Assembly: GCA_033064195.1 (NCBI GenBank)
Contig: JARBJD010000047.1
Coordinates: forward strand, 62,001 to 126,000
From: Blattamonas nauphoetae
Taxonomy: Eukaryota; Preaxostyla; Oxymonadida
Reading direction: 5' to 3'
Length of the DNA stretch: 64,000 nt
The notes under the pieces were generated by a model that made no database searches, had not been told where the DNA came from, and saw only the letters and a list, made by a program, of their open reading frames with translations. Below, in pieces: positions 42,916 through 53,980 of this stretch. The number at the start of each line of letters is the position of its first letter. Position 1 is the stretch's first letter. Both the position numbers and the translations under genes were made by a program.

Positions 42916-45900
42916 TCACGTCTTCTCCATCTTCTGCACATTTGTCGGAACAGGCCCCTCTTTCGTCTGATCCTTCCCATCCACTCCACCCTTCCACAGA
43001 AAGTCCGACACGTCATGCAGTGTTGCTCGCTGTGACGGATCCAAAATAAGACACCGCTCGATCAACAACGCCAGGTTCTCGTCCTTTATCTTCTCCATCG
43101 ACGGCAGAATGCCCGAATCCAGCTGCCGCTGAGCATTCGCAGCATCTGTCTCCCCGAAGGGCACAAGACCAGTCTCGATTTCCCACAAGACGAGGCCAAG
43201 ACTAAAAACTGCCGCCTTGCCGGTGTCGATGAATGGCTTCCTTTTGGCCACTTCGGGTGCTTCCCATCGCTGTTCCTCGTATCCACCCGAAGCTTTCGAG
43301 AGGAGTGAGCCGTCAGCGACAAAACGAGATGGTTCGTGTTGGGTGTCAGCTGATTGGAGATACACACAATCCATGGAGTCGAACAGAATCCAGTGTGGAG
43401 AGAAGCGGAGGAGGGTGTGTGATTTCGGATCAGACAGGGCGATGTTCTCCAAAGCGCGCGACAATTTCTTCATCAACACTTGTCGGTCGAGAGCGAATTG
43501 GTTTTGATTGCGATGGAGTCGATTGAAGAGAGTGTCTCGATTGTTGATTTGTGTCGTCACAACAATGTTGTCGCAGTTGATCGCTTCCACAAGATGATCT
43601 TGTTGTTGTTTGGCGTGTTCAGACTTGTTTGGATTCACTTTCGTGTCGCCAGTGATCTCAGACACTCTCGCTTGGAGATCGTCGTGGACGAGTGAATTGT
43701 TCAGTCCTGACGTTCCGAAGTCGATCTGCTCAACTTTCATCTCAATCTCATCCACTTCATTCAGCTCCTGCTGTTTTGATAATTTTTGTTGCGTGTTTGT
43801 CTTGTTTTGTTTCCTTCGTCGGCAGATGAGGAACACGACGAGAAGCAGGATCAGCAAGCCGATGACACTGCACACAACAGGAACGATCCACTTCATTGCC
43901 TGTGCTGCTTTTGCTTTCCTTTCCATTTTGGCACTGATTTTGAACAGGACAGACTCGGTCTCTCGGCTGTGGTGCCCAAATAGGAGACTGGCACGCCATT
44001 CGAATGTTGTGTTGAGAGAGATGGAGGAGAGGGGGAGTTGGAGGGAGATGAACGATTCGTTTGTTTGTGTGCATTGGATGGGAATGGTGACGTTGGAAGA
44101 TGAGAGTGCGTCTTCGGCTGAATCAGCAATTTCAAACAAGTTCAGAGTGAGGGCACACGGAACAAGAAGAGAGCCAACGACGTTCAACGTGAACTCCTCC
44201 TTTTTCTGCGAACACTTCGACTCTTTCGTGTCGATTGTGGGGACGAAGAACGGAGCCGTTACTGTCGACCCATTCATTGTGATTCTGCACTCTTCGTCTG
44301 TCTCCATCCACATCCATTCACTCCCACTCCCATCACCTCCGTGAAGCGACCCAATCTGCACCTGACCAGCTCCCTCACACCACACGTTGTGTCTGACAGA
44401 CGCGAAGACTGAGGTTGAAGGAGTGTTGTCGTGGAAGGTTGTTGATTCGATCGAAATCTCTGAATTCGAAGCAAAGATGGCACCAGACGAGAGGAAGGAG
44501 AATGTCGATGAAGTGATTTGGAGGGAGCTGTCGTTCAAAGCGAGGAGACCTGTTCGCCAGCGACAGAGCGGGTCGGAATCAGGTTCAGAATCGGAGTTCG
44601 AGGACGATTGTGTTGTGATTGAACAATTCGTGAAGTGTGACGCTTTGAGCTCGCCTGTTGCGTGTGAGATGAGAATCGGAGACGACGAGAACGACAGCGA
44701 GTCCAGTGTCACTTCATTCGCGTCGAGTGTCCCTTTCGTCATCGCCAGAAGACGCCCATCAGCTGTCGTCGATGCTGCGAACACGACTTTCGAAAGCGTC
44801 AGATTGTCCCCATCCATTCTGATGAGAGCGAAGCCAATCGCTTTGTCAGAAGTGAAAGAACACCCCGAAACATCCATCGATCCCGCGTCGATCTGGAAGA
44901 CTGCTGAATCAGAAGGGAGTGTGGATGCATCCACACCGACTGTGACGTTTGAGATGGTCAGATAATCAGGATCCTCGTGGTCGTTGTTGATGATCTGTCC
45001 TTCCCCGCTGAACACCACAGTCCCGTGCTTCTTATGTCCAAAGATCACGAGATCCTCTCCCTCCATGTTCATCGCTGTGTCCACAACTGCTTCTCCTTTA
45101 ATCTCCACTTTCCTCTGCCTACTCAATCCCACTCCTCCGACAATCGAGTGGCAGGCGAGTTCAACATGCCCGCACAGAGGATGGTCTGCTGTCGAGAGTG
45201 CCGTGCTGACTACAACGACATCTGCTGTTCTCGGATGGAACTCGTAGACGAGCGAATAAGGGTTGTGTTCTGTTTGGGGAACCTTTCCTGGCGAATCCAC
45301 CATCACTCCCTTTCGAGGCGACGACAGGTTGAACGTGGCTTCCCAGTTCGAAGTGCTGAACGTGTCGCTGTTGTTTCCTTTCAGTTCAATCCAACGATCC
45401 TCATCGTCAGATCGGCAATCAGTGAAACTTGTGTGTTTGACAGAGGCAGCGACCGAATCGCTGATTGTGGCATGAAGAACAGCTGGTCCAGGGATCGACC
45501 TGTGTATGTTGAGAAACTCACACAGATCGATTGTGATTGGTCCTGCCGATTCGATCAGTGGGGAGGCAGACAGTCTCAGCGATGAAAATGAGACGTCCAC
45601 GAATTGCGAGGGGCAGGTGAGTGTGGCGAAGGGCGAGATTGTCTGTGCTGAACCGTGGAACACACAAGACGAGAACAGAACAGTGCCAGATTCAGCACTG
45701 ACGACGCTTTTGGTGAATGACGAGTAAGAAGGAGAGAGTGAGAATGTGATTTCGTTGAAAGAGAGTGTGCCATGGGAGCTGATGGCTGGAGATGTGGAGA
45801 GAGACGGGGGAAGAACGAGAGTGAGTTTGGTGAGAGACAGAGACGCCGAAAGAGGAACAGAAACAACGGCTTGTTCACTGCTCTCCATCTCAAATTGTGA

Positions 45901-48513
45901 GTCTGTTCTCGACTCTCCTTCCACTTCCAGTTGTTGATTTGAGGCAAGACCCATCCTTCCCTTGTCTGTGGTTCCAGTTTTGAGTGAAATCTTGCCTTCG
46001 AAATTCGATCCCAGGCGAGTCAGCACATTCTTAACTGTTCGACACTTTTGAGACGATTCCCAGCAAAAATCCACATCTGCCCCATCGATCCCATCAACCT
46101 CAATCAGAGCAGGCCACCGAGTCAGCTGCACGTTGTCTTTCGTTGGTGTGCGAGGAGAGGTGCTGGTTGAAGTGCACACGGGGATTGAAGCGACGGCATT
46201 CAGCGTGGAGTCGTCGATCATCAGATCTGAGAACGATGCACCGACACAATCCTCGAAGTGAAGATTCGAGAGAGCGAGCTCGGCTGTCTGTCGGATGGAG
46301 ATTGGAGCGTCGGCTGTCGTTTCCAGCCCAACACAGAAAACTGAATCGAGTGTGACCGACGAACCAGAAGCACAATCAACGACCCTTCCACTGCCCAGAA
46401 CGAGAGCGGAGAGCATGAGAGACGACACAACCAACGACCCTCCAGAAATGCTGATGATATTCGTGTTCGCTGGAGCGCCAGTTTCGCTGCCAAACAGACA
46501 GCACAGCTGGAGAGTCAACTTTCCGGTTCCGACGTGTTTCACAACCGATTGTGAGGCTGTGACGAATGATAGGTATTTAAGAGTGAGATCAAATCCATTC
46601 GTGATTTCCATAAATGTCGTCTGAACGTTTGCCAAGTCAAACAGAGGGTTTTCGTTTCCATACGACGTGATAATGGCACTTTTGGAGTTGATCACGAACC
46701 CAACATTTTCTTCGAAGAGGCCAGCCTCGACCAGAACTTGACCTGTCGAGTCTGAAAGACGCTGGGAACCAGCATAGCCAAGTGAAGCACACGGAGAGTC
46801 GTAAAAAACTCCACAGGTGTCCGAGTCTCCTGCTGATCGCTTGCTCACAATGAGTGCTGGATTTGGGAGATGATCAGAGAGGCTGGTACCATTTGTGAAT
46901 TTTGTGCGAAGCTGTGTGGAACCACTAGAACCATGAATGATCGCAATCCTTGGTTGGTTGGAGTTTGAGAAGCAGTTTACAAACGACGAGGCCCTTTCCA
47001 GCGTTTGGTTCCAATATTCAGCATCGTTCCCAAAATACACATCATTTCCACGCGAACATTGGCTTCCGTTGAGAGAATCCGCCAAAGTGCCAAAGGCCTC
47101 GTTGTTAAAGAAGATGCAACTGAACCATGTGATATCAGGGGTTCCGTAGGTCGTTGAGTAATAAACCGCACCGGCATATGACGCTGAACATTCGGAAAAG
47201 AACATATTCGAGTAATGGAAGTCATTGTTGATTTGGGCGTTGTCGATCGCACCCGCTCCACCACGAATATTTTCAGCAGCACAATTCTCAAACCGGAGGT
47301 TCGACACAGCTGACCCTTCCGGAGTTCTCCCTATATACATCCCAGCTGTGCTACGGCTTGAAGTGGAGTCGGTGAAGTTGCATCGAAACATGTTGAGCGT
47401 GCTCGCATCGTTGAGGTTCAAAGCACCACCATGTTCGGTACATGCACACTTCTTGAAGACGGTATTGTTCACGAAAAACGCATATTGACTGTTCCCTTCC
47501 CAATAAATCGCTCCGCCACGGGATTCTGCTGCTGTCGCTGAAATTGTGTCGAACGTGCATTGATCGATCAGCAAATCACCCATATTCACACAATAGATCG
47601 CTGCCCCATTGATGACTGGTGATGCGATGTTTTTCCACGTGCAGTTGAGAAAGGAATGGCTTGCTGAAAGATCCTGTCTCGTCATCGAATGGTTGTGACT
47701 TGTCGTGTCGCTGTTCGAGTGACAGTTCGTGATTGTCGTGTTTAGCCCAAAGAAAGACGTGGTGGCCGACATCTTCCGAAATAAGCCGCCCGAGAGGATG
47801 TTTTCTGAATCCTTGAATTGGCTGTTCACGAAGCTGACATTTCCGAGAGATTGCGGGGCAAACAAGTTTCTGCGTCCAACCGATGAGATGTTGGAGAATG
47901 AGGATTCCATGATGGAGATGTTCTGCACGGAATTCAATGCAAGGACTGGCTCTGGCGATGCAGACACGATGTTTGAGAGGTTATTGTTGACAAAGTGAAC
48001 TTTCGACGAATTCAAGGTGTCCAAAGAGGCAACAAAGGGTGAAGTCGTCGGATAATCATTTTCCAGTACAAAATTGGTCTTGACAAGGATGACAGTCGAA
48101 TCAGAGAAGATAACGGAGGAGGCTTCAGAATGGACGATGATACACGAAGAGAGAGTGCATGTCGAATGCGATGAGACAACAAGAGAAGGGACTGTCACAG
48201 GGTGGAAGAGCAAATTTGAGAAACTTGCTGTGGTATTGTCCATCGAAACCAGACTGACATTGGCTCGACTCCCTTCACAGATGCGTGGCATGTGTCCTGA
48301 CAATCCGAACAGTGACAATTCCTGTGAATTGAGACTGAGGCCATGAGAGTTGTAGAGAAGTCCAGTTAAGGCGATTCTTGGTAGGCCATTCGAGTTCTGA
48401 TTCTCGCTTCGCAAAGTGCTTTCAACGAACAAACTCAGATCGGGAATGTACTCAGGCGTTGCGGAGATAGAAATGGAGAGTAGGGATGCAATCATCAGGA
48501 GCTTCCCATTCAT
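42916..48513 (-). CDS. Secreted/membrane beta-helix receptor with cytosolic pseudokinase
   Basis: The frame is open from 48591, but ATG 48513 begins a good signal peptide (MNGKLLMIASLLSISISA), so I start there (1,865 residues). A long Ser/Thr/Asn-rich ectodomain with many short hydrophobic strands and polymorphic right-handed beta-helix (pectin-lyase-like) repeats follows, rich in N-glycosylation sites (NNTVFKKCACTEHGGALNL, FENCAAENIRGGAGA). One transmembrane helix (WIVPVVCSVIGLLILLLVVF, about 43885-43820) is followed by RRRK. The cytosolic part resembles a protein kinase C-lobe (GYEEQRWEAPEVAKRK with the APE motif, VFSLGLVLWEIETGLVPFGE, LIERCLILDPSQRATLHDVS). I see no glycine loop, no VAIK lysine, no HRD and no DFG, so it is most likely a pseudokinase. 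This architecture is a known expanded family in oxymonads, from memory. Confidence 0.85.
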   Translation of the reverse strand: MNGKLLMIASLLSISISATPEYIPDLSLFVESTLRSENQNSNGLPRIALTGLLYNSHGLSLNSQELSLFGLSGHMPRICEGSRANVSLVSMDNTTASFSNLLFHPVTVPSLVVSSHSTCTLSSCIIVHSEASSVIFSDSTVILVKTNFVLENDYPTTSPFVASLDTLNSSKVHFVNNNLSNIVSASPEPVLALNSVQNISIMESSFSNISSVGRRNLFAPQSLGNVSFVNSQFKDSENILSGGLFRKMSATTSFFGLNTTITNCHSNSDTTSHNHSMTRQDLSASHSFLNCTWKNIASPVINGAAIYCVNMGDLLIDQCTFDTISATAAESRGGAIYWEGNSQYAFFVNNTVFKKCACTEHGGALNLNDASTLNMFRCNFTDSTSSRSTAGMYIGRTPEGSAVSNLRFENCAAENIRGGAGAIDNAQINNDFHYSNMFFSECSASYAGAVYYSTTYGTPDITWFSCIFFNNEAFGTLADSLNGSQCSRGNDVYFGNDAEYWNQTLERASSFVNCFSNSNQPRIAIIHGSSGSTQLRTKFTNGTSLSDHLPNPALIVSKRSAGDSDTCGVFYDSPCASLGYAGSQRLSDSTGQVLVEAGLFEENVGFVINSKSAIITSYGNENPLFDLANVQTTFMEITNGFDLTLKYLSFVTASQSVVKHVGTGKLTLQLCCLFGSETGAPANTNIISISGGSLVVSSLMLSALVLGSGRVVDCASGSSVTLDSVFCVGLETTADAPISIRQTAELALSNLHFEDCVGASFSDLMIDDSTLNAVASIPVCTSTSTSPRTPTKDNVQLTRWPALIEVDGIDGADVDFCWESSQKCRTVKNVLTRLGSNFEGKISLKTGTTDKGRMGLASNQQLEVEGESRTDSQFEMESSEQAVVSVPLSASLSLTKLTLVLPPSLSTSPAISSHGTLSFNEITFSLSPSYSSFTKSVVSAESGTVLFSSCVFHGSAQTISPFATLTCPSQFVDVSFSSLRLSASPLIESAGPITIDLCEFLNIHRSIPGPAVLHATISDSVAASVKHTSFTDCRSDDEDRWIELKGNNSDTFSTSNWEATFNLSSPRKGVMVDSPGKVPQTEHNPYSLVYEFHPRTADVVVVSTALSTADHPLCGHVELACHSIVGGVGLSRQRKVEIKGEAVVDTAMNMEGEDLVIFGHKKHGTVVFSGEGQIINNDHEDPDYLTISNVTVGVDASTLPSDSAVFQIDAGSMDVSGCSFTSDKAIGFALIRMDGDNLTLSKVVFAASTTADGRLLAMTKGTLDANEVTLDSLSFSSSPILISHATGELKASHFTNCSITTQSSSNSDSEPDSDPLCRWRTGLLALNDSSLQITSSTFSFLSSGAIFASNSEISIESTTFHDNTPSTSVFASVRHNVWCEGAGQVQIGSLHGGDGSGSEWMWMETDEECRITMNGSTVTAPFFVPTIDTKESKCSQKKEEFTLNVVGSLLVPCALTLNLFEIADSAEDALSSSNVTIPIQCTQTNESFISLQLPLSSISLNTTFEWRASLLFGHHSRETESVLFKISAKMERKAKAAQAMKWIVPVVCSVIGLLILLLVVFLICRRRKQNKTNTQQKLSKQQELNEVDEIEMKVEQIDFGTSGLNNSLVHDDLQARVSEITGDTKVNPNKSEHAKQQQDHLVEAINCDNIVVTTQINNRDTLFNRLHRNQNQFALDRQVLMKKLSRALENIALSDPKSHTLLRFSPHWILFDSMDCVYLQSADTQHEPSRFVADGSLLSKASGGYEEQRWEAPEVAKRKPFIDTGKAAVFSLGLVLWEIETGLVPFGETDAANAQRQLDSGILPSMEKIKDENLALLIERCLILDPSQRATLHDVSDFLWKGGVDGKDQTKEGPVPTNVQKMEKT

Positions 48514-48633
48514 CTTCAGTTCACGATTGGGCAAGTTCAGCTGTCCAAGATGAATTATACGTTGATCTCTCCGTAGATACGTAAACTTCAAGTCTTGAAA
48601 GGGAGAAAGTGATCATTGTATTCGTTCTCGGTT

Positions 48634-49796
48634 ATGGGCGACTTCAAGATGACGTCTTTCGCCTGTGAAGGTCAACACACCTACCAAACCGAGGACCAAG
48701 CAACGTCACTGTCTTCTTCTGCATCTCTGCTGACCCGACCACCTCGTTCTCTTTCAACGCTTCCATCGTTCAATTTCACAAATCAGTTGCACTTCTCAAT
48801 CAACCGCAGCACTGTCACCCGAACAGAGTTTGGTACGGATAACTATGGTGGTTTTGCTTGGAGTTCTCTCCTTCTTTCCGATCCATTCACATCTGGAATT
48901 GGGTGATTCTAAATGAATTGTTACTTGCGTATTATTTTTGTGTACGCCAGGAGATTTGCCATACAATTCCTACCGTCTCCATATACAACTTCTTTCAACA
49001 CACTGAAGGTTTTTTAAGTTCATTTACCGATTCATACACTCTTTTCATTCAGATTTCTGCTTTCGGTGACCTATCTTCGCCAAGTATTGGATATACTTCC
49101 TCATTTGCGTTAGATCAGTGTTGGAACACTTCATTTGATGAGAACCAACATAGTTTGCATTGTTTATTCTTTTTCATCTTCTCTCTCCAAAGTCAGTTTT
49201 CAACAGTCTTCCAAACAGCTTCGAGACTTGACATCTCGCTGATTAATGTCATAATCTGGTATTTTCGGATATCTTCCTTCTTTTTTTCGTTTTGTTCAGA
49301 TGATCTTGTTCGCCTCGTCCCGCGATCAACATGCGTTTTCTGTTCGTCCTCCCTCTTTGATGCTATCCCTCAAAACTGATATTCCTTCGCAAGTTGACAT
49401 CAAACAAACCATTCTGACATTTTCAGTATATTGCATAGCTATACTCCTCGTCTGGTGTGATAAGGCATTGAGAAGCTTTTCGTGATTTTTTGAATGATTT
49501 GTGCATTTCTTTCACTTTTTGCTCATGTATCCGTTCTTTTTTGCCGTTTTACACCATTTACTAGTTTTATGACGCGTATTGTCACAAAAAGTGTGTCAAA
49601 TTGTGCTGGTGAAAAAAACGTCGTCTCAAACGCGATCAAAACAAAATTCACTCAATTTATCGCTTATTGTCTCTTTAAGCCTGTAACTGTTAATTAGGCA
49701 AAATTTTGTTTTTGGTGACACTCCATAGTGTTTTGCAACAATTGATTTAGAATCACCCAATTGTCTCACTCACGACAACGATTTTCTCGCTTCCAG
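48634..49796 (+). pseudogene. SPRY-domain gene copy F, exon 1 only, split by a MITE
   Basis: ATG 48634 (MGDFKMTSFACEGQHTYQ) leads through NFTNQLHFSINRSTVTRTEF to SDPFTSGI at 48900. The 858-bp MITE then interrupts, and the exon resumes at 49763 (VSLTTTIFSLP) with a donor GTGTGC at 49797. Removing the element and one AATT copy keeps the frame and the usual phase-1 exon end (301 nt). No SPRY exon 2-4 follows; other DNA and then the 3' end of copy G come next. The copy is therefore truncated. Confidence 0.6.
48901..49758. mobile_element. 858-bp MITE of an unassigned family, copy 2
   Basis: Inverted ends GGGTGATTCTAAAT on both sides and a 4-bp target duplication AATT (48897-48900 and 49759-49762). 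Same length as 34398-35255 and related inside (for example TTTTTGGTGAC near the right end in both). Inserted in SPRY exon 1. Confidence 0.82.
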
Positions 49797-50004
49797 GTGT
49801 GCCTAAACAGTCAATCATCGTCTGTTCTGTGATTCCACCTTCAAAAACAGGAAATGTCGCAAATTGAACTGATTTGAAGCGGATTACGATTCAAACTGGT
49901 TGGAGTGTCTGTTCAACATAAAACTAGAGGTTGTCCTCCAAACGTCGAAACAGTGCAAGTTATGTTTTCTTCTTTGGTGGAAACAATTGTGATGTCGTGG
50001 TGGA

Positions 50005-51334
50005 TCACGCTCGCCATTTGATTCCTCTCATTCCCTCCAAGATTGGTGTTGATCGGGGGAGGCGAGAAATGTTGTCAATTCGGAAGGCTGTTTCAGGTCC
50101 CCGGACCGAAAACTGAAAAATGAGAAAAAAGAGGATCACACTCCAATTCGCACTGATGAAGGGATTCCTGACACGTAACATTCCCCAGCCTCGCCATTCA
50201 CAAAGAATTGCACTGTTCGAGGTGTGGAGTCAAGATCAACTTCCATTCGAACACAATCTCCTTCTTTCAGTTCAGAGTGGTAATATTGACCTGAATCTGA
50301 TGATGGAGTGTTGATCCAGAGACTACCATATTGGTCGAGACCGACAGAGTCTGAGAAGATGAGAAGAGAGAACTGCAGACCTTTGACCCCTGCTCCAAGG
50401 ATTTCTCCGATTTTGGGAATTGGAGATTTTGAGTCCATCAAACCAAAATTGACCTGACAATAGAGATCTGATCAAACAATGAGGAGGAATTAAACGTACT
50501 TGACGACGAGAGAATCGTGATTGTGATTGAGACAACTCCAGATGTGAATGGGTTCCGAATGAACACACTACTGGGTAGGGAAAGAAAAGATTTATGCTGT
50601 TTCAGAACGTGAAGAAGAGCAATGATCCGAGCTGGAAATATCTGCTCGTCCTGACCATGCTCTGTTCGAGTGATTGCTGTTCGCTTGATTGAGAAATGCG
50701 AACGATCTGCGAAGATGAATTTTGGGAGTGTTTGGAGAGGAGTCGGAGCTTTTGGGAGTTTTGGTGACGTGTAAAAGGAGTTGTATATCTTTGGAGAGTA
50801 AGAGGCTTTTTGTGGGGGCTTAAGCTGAGATGAAGACTGCGGGAGTTTCGGAAGGACAGGAGTGGATTGTGATTGGCTGACAGAATGCTGCCGGTTGCGA
50901 TCATGTTCCACAAGTGAAGAGGGACTTCTTGCTCTTTTTTGGATTGGGTTTCGTGGAACAACTTTTGACAAGGTTCGAATTGATTGTGTTGGTTTTGGGA
51001 CTGCTGCAGAGTTTGGTGGGAATGCCGAAGTTGAGTGTCGAGAATCAAAAGTGTTGGGTTGAGGCTTCGGAGCGAGAAGTGCAACATTCCTTTTTGTTTT
51101 TGTGTTGTGAGCGAGTTGGGTCGGCGTCAGACGTGGATGGAAATTGGATGAGGTATGTGAAGAGGTGGAGGTGGGCAGAGACAGCGTATACCGCGGCAAA
51201 TGGAGTGAAATCCTCGATTGGGAGGAAGGAACACGAGGGGGGCCTGTTGTGTTTGACTGAGAAGTCAAAGTCGATGGAGCAATGGAATTGGAGGTGGAAT
51301 CATTTCCCTTGGTTGGTCTTGTTTCCCTACTCAT
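50005..51334 (-). CDS. SPRY-domain gene copy G, with long disordered N-terminus, 412 aa
   Basis: Exons 50500-51334, 50381-50467, 50142-50350 and 50005-50112 (introns 32, 30 and 29 nt) give a continuous 412-residue protein from ATG 51334 (MSRETRPTKGNDSTSNSIAP). A Ser/Pro/Lys-rich N-terminal region of about 180 residues precedes FADRSHFSIKRTAITRTEHG, FTSGVVSITITILSSS, GLMDSKSPIPKIGEILG, EGDCVRMEVDLDSTPRTVQF, VNGEAGECYVSGIPSSVR and RSTPILEGMRGIKWRA. All phases agree. Compared with copy E it carries a long extra N-terminus and 13-odd extra codons before FTSG (LLHVLKQHKSFLSLPSSVF). It looks functional. Confidence 0.8.
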
Positions 51335-51702
51335 GGTTTTTCTTGATCAATCCCTGACTTTGAAACTTCACCTTTTTTCACAAAGAACCGGAGAAAAGCC
51401 ACACTTCGATAATAGAGAACAATGTTCTGGATGAACAGAATTCTCGTATGCATTTACATAACACAGAAAAGATATCGTCACGATCGAACCCTAACAATTG
51501 ATTCTTTGAATCAATGGAAACACCTCATAATTCGAATTGCTTTTTCGATGGTGAGAGAGACATGACCATTTTTCCAACACTCTTCTCATCATCCATCAAG
51601 GTGATTTGATCTCGCTCCGATTCCATTCACATCTGCCTATTTAGGCACTTCGAATCTTACCTAGAATCCTTGCAAAGTTTTCAATCGGAGTTATTCGTCT
51701 GG
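51335..51702 (+). promoter_or_regulatory. Upstream region of HSP90
   Basis: About 370 bp between the divergent SPRY copy G and HSP90. It contains the 25-bp repeat at 51421-51445, which holds inverted TTC/GAA words but not perfectly spaced heat-shock units. Shared use with 42351-42375 is seen; a regulatory role is inference. Confidence 0.35.
51421..51445. repeat. 25-bp exact repeat upstream of HSP90
   Basis: Exact copy of 42351-42375, about 280 bp upstream of the HSP90 ATG at 51703. Confidence 0.7.
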
Positions 51703-53856
51703 ATGTCTGACCCGAATCAAGAAACCTTCAAGTTCCGTGCTGAAATCAACCAACTTCTCTCGCTTATTATCAATACATTCTACAGTAACAAGGATGTGTT
51801 CCTCCGAGAGTTGATCTCAAATGCCTCTGATGCCTGCGATAAGATCCGCTATGAATCCCTCACCAACAAGGAAGCACTCAGCGCTAACCCTGACCTCGAA
51901 ATCCGCATTGTTCCTGATAAAGCTAACAAGATCCTGCACATCATCGATTCAGGAATTGGAATGACCAAAGCCGGCCTTATCAACAACCTCGGTACGATTG
52001 CCAACTCAGGCACCAAAGCCTTCATGGAAGCCATCCAAGCTGGAGCTGATATCTCCATGATTGGGCAGTTTGGTGTCGGATTCTACTCTGCCTACCTTGT
52101 CGCCCAAAATGTCGTCGTGACGTCAAAGCACAACGACGACGAACAATATATTTGGGAGAGTGCCGCCGGAGATTCTTTCAGCATTCGTGAGGATACTGAA
52201 GGAGAGAGGCTGGGCCGAGGGACCAAGATCTCGTTGTATCTCAAAGAGGATCAGCTCGAATATCTCGAAGAACACAAGCTCAAGGACTTGATCAAGAAGC
52301 ATTCTGAGTTCATTGCTTACCCAATTAAGCTTCAGATTGAGAAGACAGTCGAGAAGGAAATTGAAGATGAAGAAGAAGAGGAAGAAGAGAAGAAGGAGGA
52401 CGAAGAGAAGAAAGAAGACGAGGAAAAGAAAGAAGGAGACGAGGACAAGAAAGAGGATGACGAACCAAAGGTTGAAGATGCTGAGAAGGACAAGCCCAAG
52501 AAGAAGCGGACCATCAAGGAAGTGACCCAAGAATTCGAGCAAGTGAACAAGACCCAAGCCATCTGGATGCGAAAACCAGAAGAAGTGACCAAGGAGGAAT
52601 ATGCTGCCTTTTACAAGCAGATCAGCAACGATTGGGAAGAACACCTCGCTGTCAACCACTTCAGCTTCGAAGGGTCCCTCGAATTCCGCGCCATCCTCTT
52701 CACTCCACGCCGAGCTCCGTTTGACATGTTTGAGACGAAGAAAAAGAACACGAACGTCAAGCTTTATGTTCGTCGTGTGTTGATCATGGAGGAATGTGAT
52801 GATATCATCCCTGAGTATCTGAGCTTTGTGCGAGGTATTGTGGATTCCGAAGATCTTCCTCTGAACATCTCCCGTGAAACCCTCCAACAGAACAGGATCA
52901 TGAAAGTGATCAAGAAGAACATTGTCAAGAAGTGCATTGAGATGTTCACAAACATCGCAGACAACAAGGAAGACTACAAAACATTCTACGACGCCTTCTC
53001 CAAGAACCTCAAGCTCGGAATCCACGAAGACTCGGACAATCGCGCCAAGCTGTCCGAACTTCTCCGATACTACTCAACAAAGTCCAGTAATGAGTTTGTC
53101 TCGCTCAAGGAGTATGTCTCTCGCATGAAAGAGAACCAGAAGGTCATCTACTACATCACTGGAGAGTCAAAGGAAGCCGTTGAACAATCACCCTTCCTTG
53201 AAAGGCTTCGCCGAAAGGACCTCGAAGTTCTGTTCATGACCGACCCAATCGATGAATATGCAGTCCAGCAACTGAAGGAATACGATGGAAAGAAGTTGGT
53301 GTGCGTCACAAAGGAAGGATTGGAACTTGAGGAAACTGAAGAGGAGAAGAAACGCCGGGAAGAGCTCAAGGCTGCCAACGAGAACCTGTGCAAGGTTATG
53401 AAGGACATTCTTGGCGAGAAGGTGGAGAAAGTCGTTGTTTCCAACCGTGTTGTTGACTCACCATGTGTCCTCGTCACTAACGAATACGGATGGTCTGCAA
53501 ACATGGAAAGAATTATGAAGGCTCAGGCTCTCCGTGACGCGTCGTCTTTCTCGTATATGGCTTCTAAGAAGACCATGGAAGTGAATCCCGAGCATCCCAT
53601 TATCTCAGAACTCCGCAAAAAATGCGACAATCCAACTGACCCAACACTCAAGGATCTGGTGTATATGCTTTATGAGACCTCCCTCCTCACCTCTGGCTTC
53701 TCTTTGGAGGACACGTCCTCGTTTGCGTCTCGCATTCATCGCATGATTAAGCTCGGCTTGTCTCTCGATGATGACGAGGTTGCTTCTGATCTGCCTCCAC
53801 TCGAGAACGCAGACACATCCGCGGAAGCTTCGGGAGAGATGGAGGAAGTGGATTAA
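51703..53856 (+). CDS. HSP90: Cytosolic heat shock protein 90
   Basis: Single-exon gene of 717 residues, ATG 51703 ([20 protein letters not shown]). The GHKL ATPase domain shows [26 protein letters not shown] and [15 protein letters not shown] long acidic/Lys linker (about 52350-52510) follows, then the middle domain with the catalytic arginine in [12 protein letters not shown] and the dimerisation domain. The C-terminus is MEEVD, the TPR-cochaperone binding tail of cytosolic HSP90. TAA at 53854-53856. Codon use is strongly biased to C- and G-ending codons, as expected of a highly expressed gene. HSP90 folds client kinases and receptors in an ATP-driven cycle. Confidence 0.98.
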   Translation: MSDPNQETFKFRAEINQLLSLIINTFYSNKDVFLRELISNASDACDKIRYESLTNKEALSANPDLEIRIVPDKANKILHIIDSGIGMTKAGLINNLGTIANSGTKAFMEAIQAGADISMIGQFGVGFYSAYLVAQNVVVTSKHNDDEQYIWESAAGDSFSIREDTEGERLGRGTKISLYLKEDQLEYLEEHKLKDLIKKHSEFIAYPIKLQIEKTVEKEIEDEEEEEEEKKEDEEKKEDEEKKEGDEDKKEDDEPKVEDAEKDKPKKKRTIKEVTQEFEQVNKTQAIWMRKPEEVTKEEYAAFYKQISNDWEEHLAVNHFSFEGSLEFRAILFTPRRAPFDMFETKKKNTNVKLYVRRVLIMEECDDIIPEYLSFVRGIVDSEDLPLNISRETLQQNRIMKVIKKNIVKKCIEMFTNIADNKEDYKTFYDAFSKNLKLGIHEDSDNRAKLSELLRYYSTKSSNEFVSLKEYVSRMKENQKVIYYITGESKEAVEQSPFLERLRRKDLEVLFMTDPIDEYAVQQLKEYDGKKLVCVTKEGLELEETEEEKKRREELKAANENLCKVMKDILGEKVEKVVVSNRVVDSPCVLVTNEYGWSANMERIMKAQALRDASSFSYMASKKTMEVNPEHPIISELRKKCDNPTDPTLKDLVYMLYETSLLTSGFSLEDTSSFASRIHRMIKLGLSLDDDEVASDLPPLENADTSAEASGEMEEVD

Positions 53857-53980
53857 ACTCGCTTTTGACAATTCCATTCTTTTTCAAACCATTCGTGTCA
53901 TGTTTTGCTCGATATTCACAATTTTCCTGTTTATGCGATCAAATCACAGGTAAGAAGAAGTGTGAATGAAAATTGCAAGA

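Noticed and set aside
43610-45585. Plus-strand frames of 192-244 residues inside the receptor gene
   Set aside because: They are antisense shadows of the continuous 1,865-residue minus-strand gene with signal peptide, membrane helix and kinase-like tail.
52123-53025. 300-residue antisense frame within HSP90
   Set aside because: It is the complement of the Glu/Lys-rich linker and middle domain; HSP90 is certain on the plus strand.
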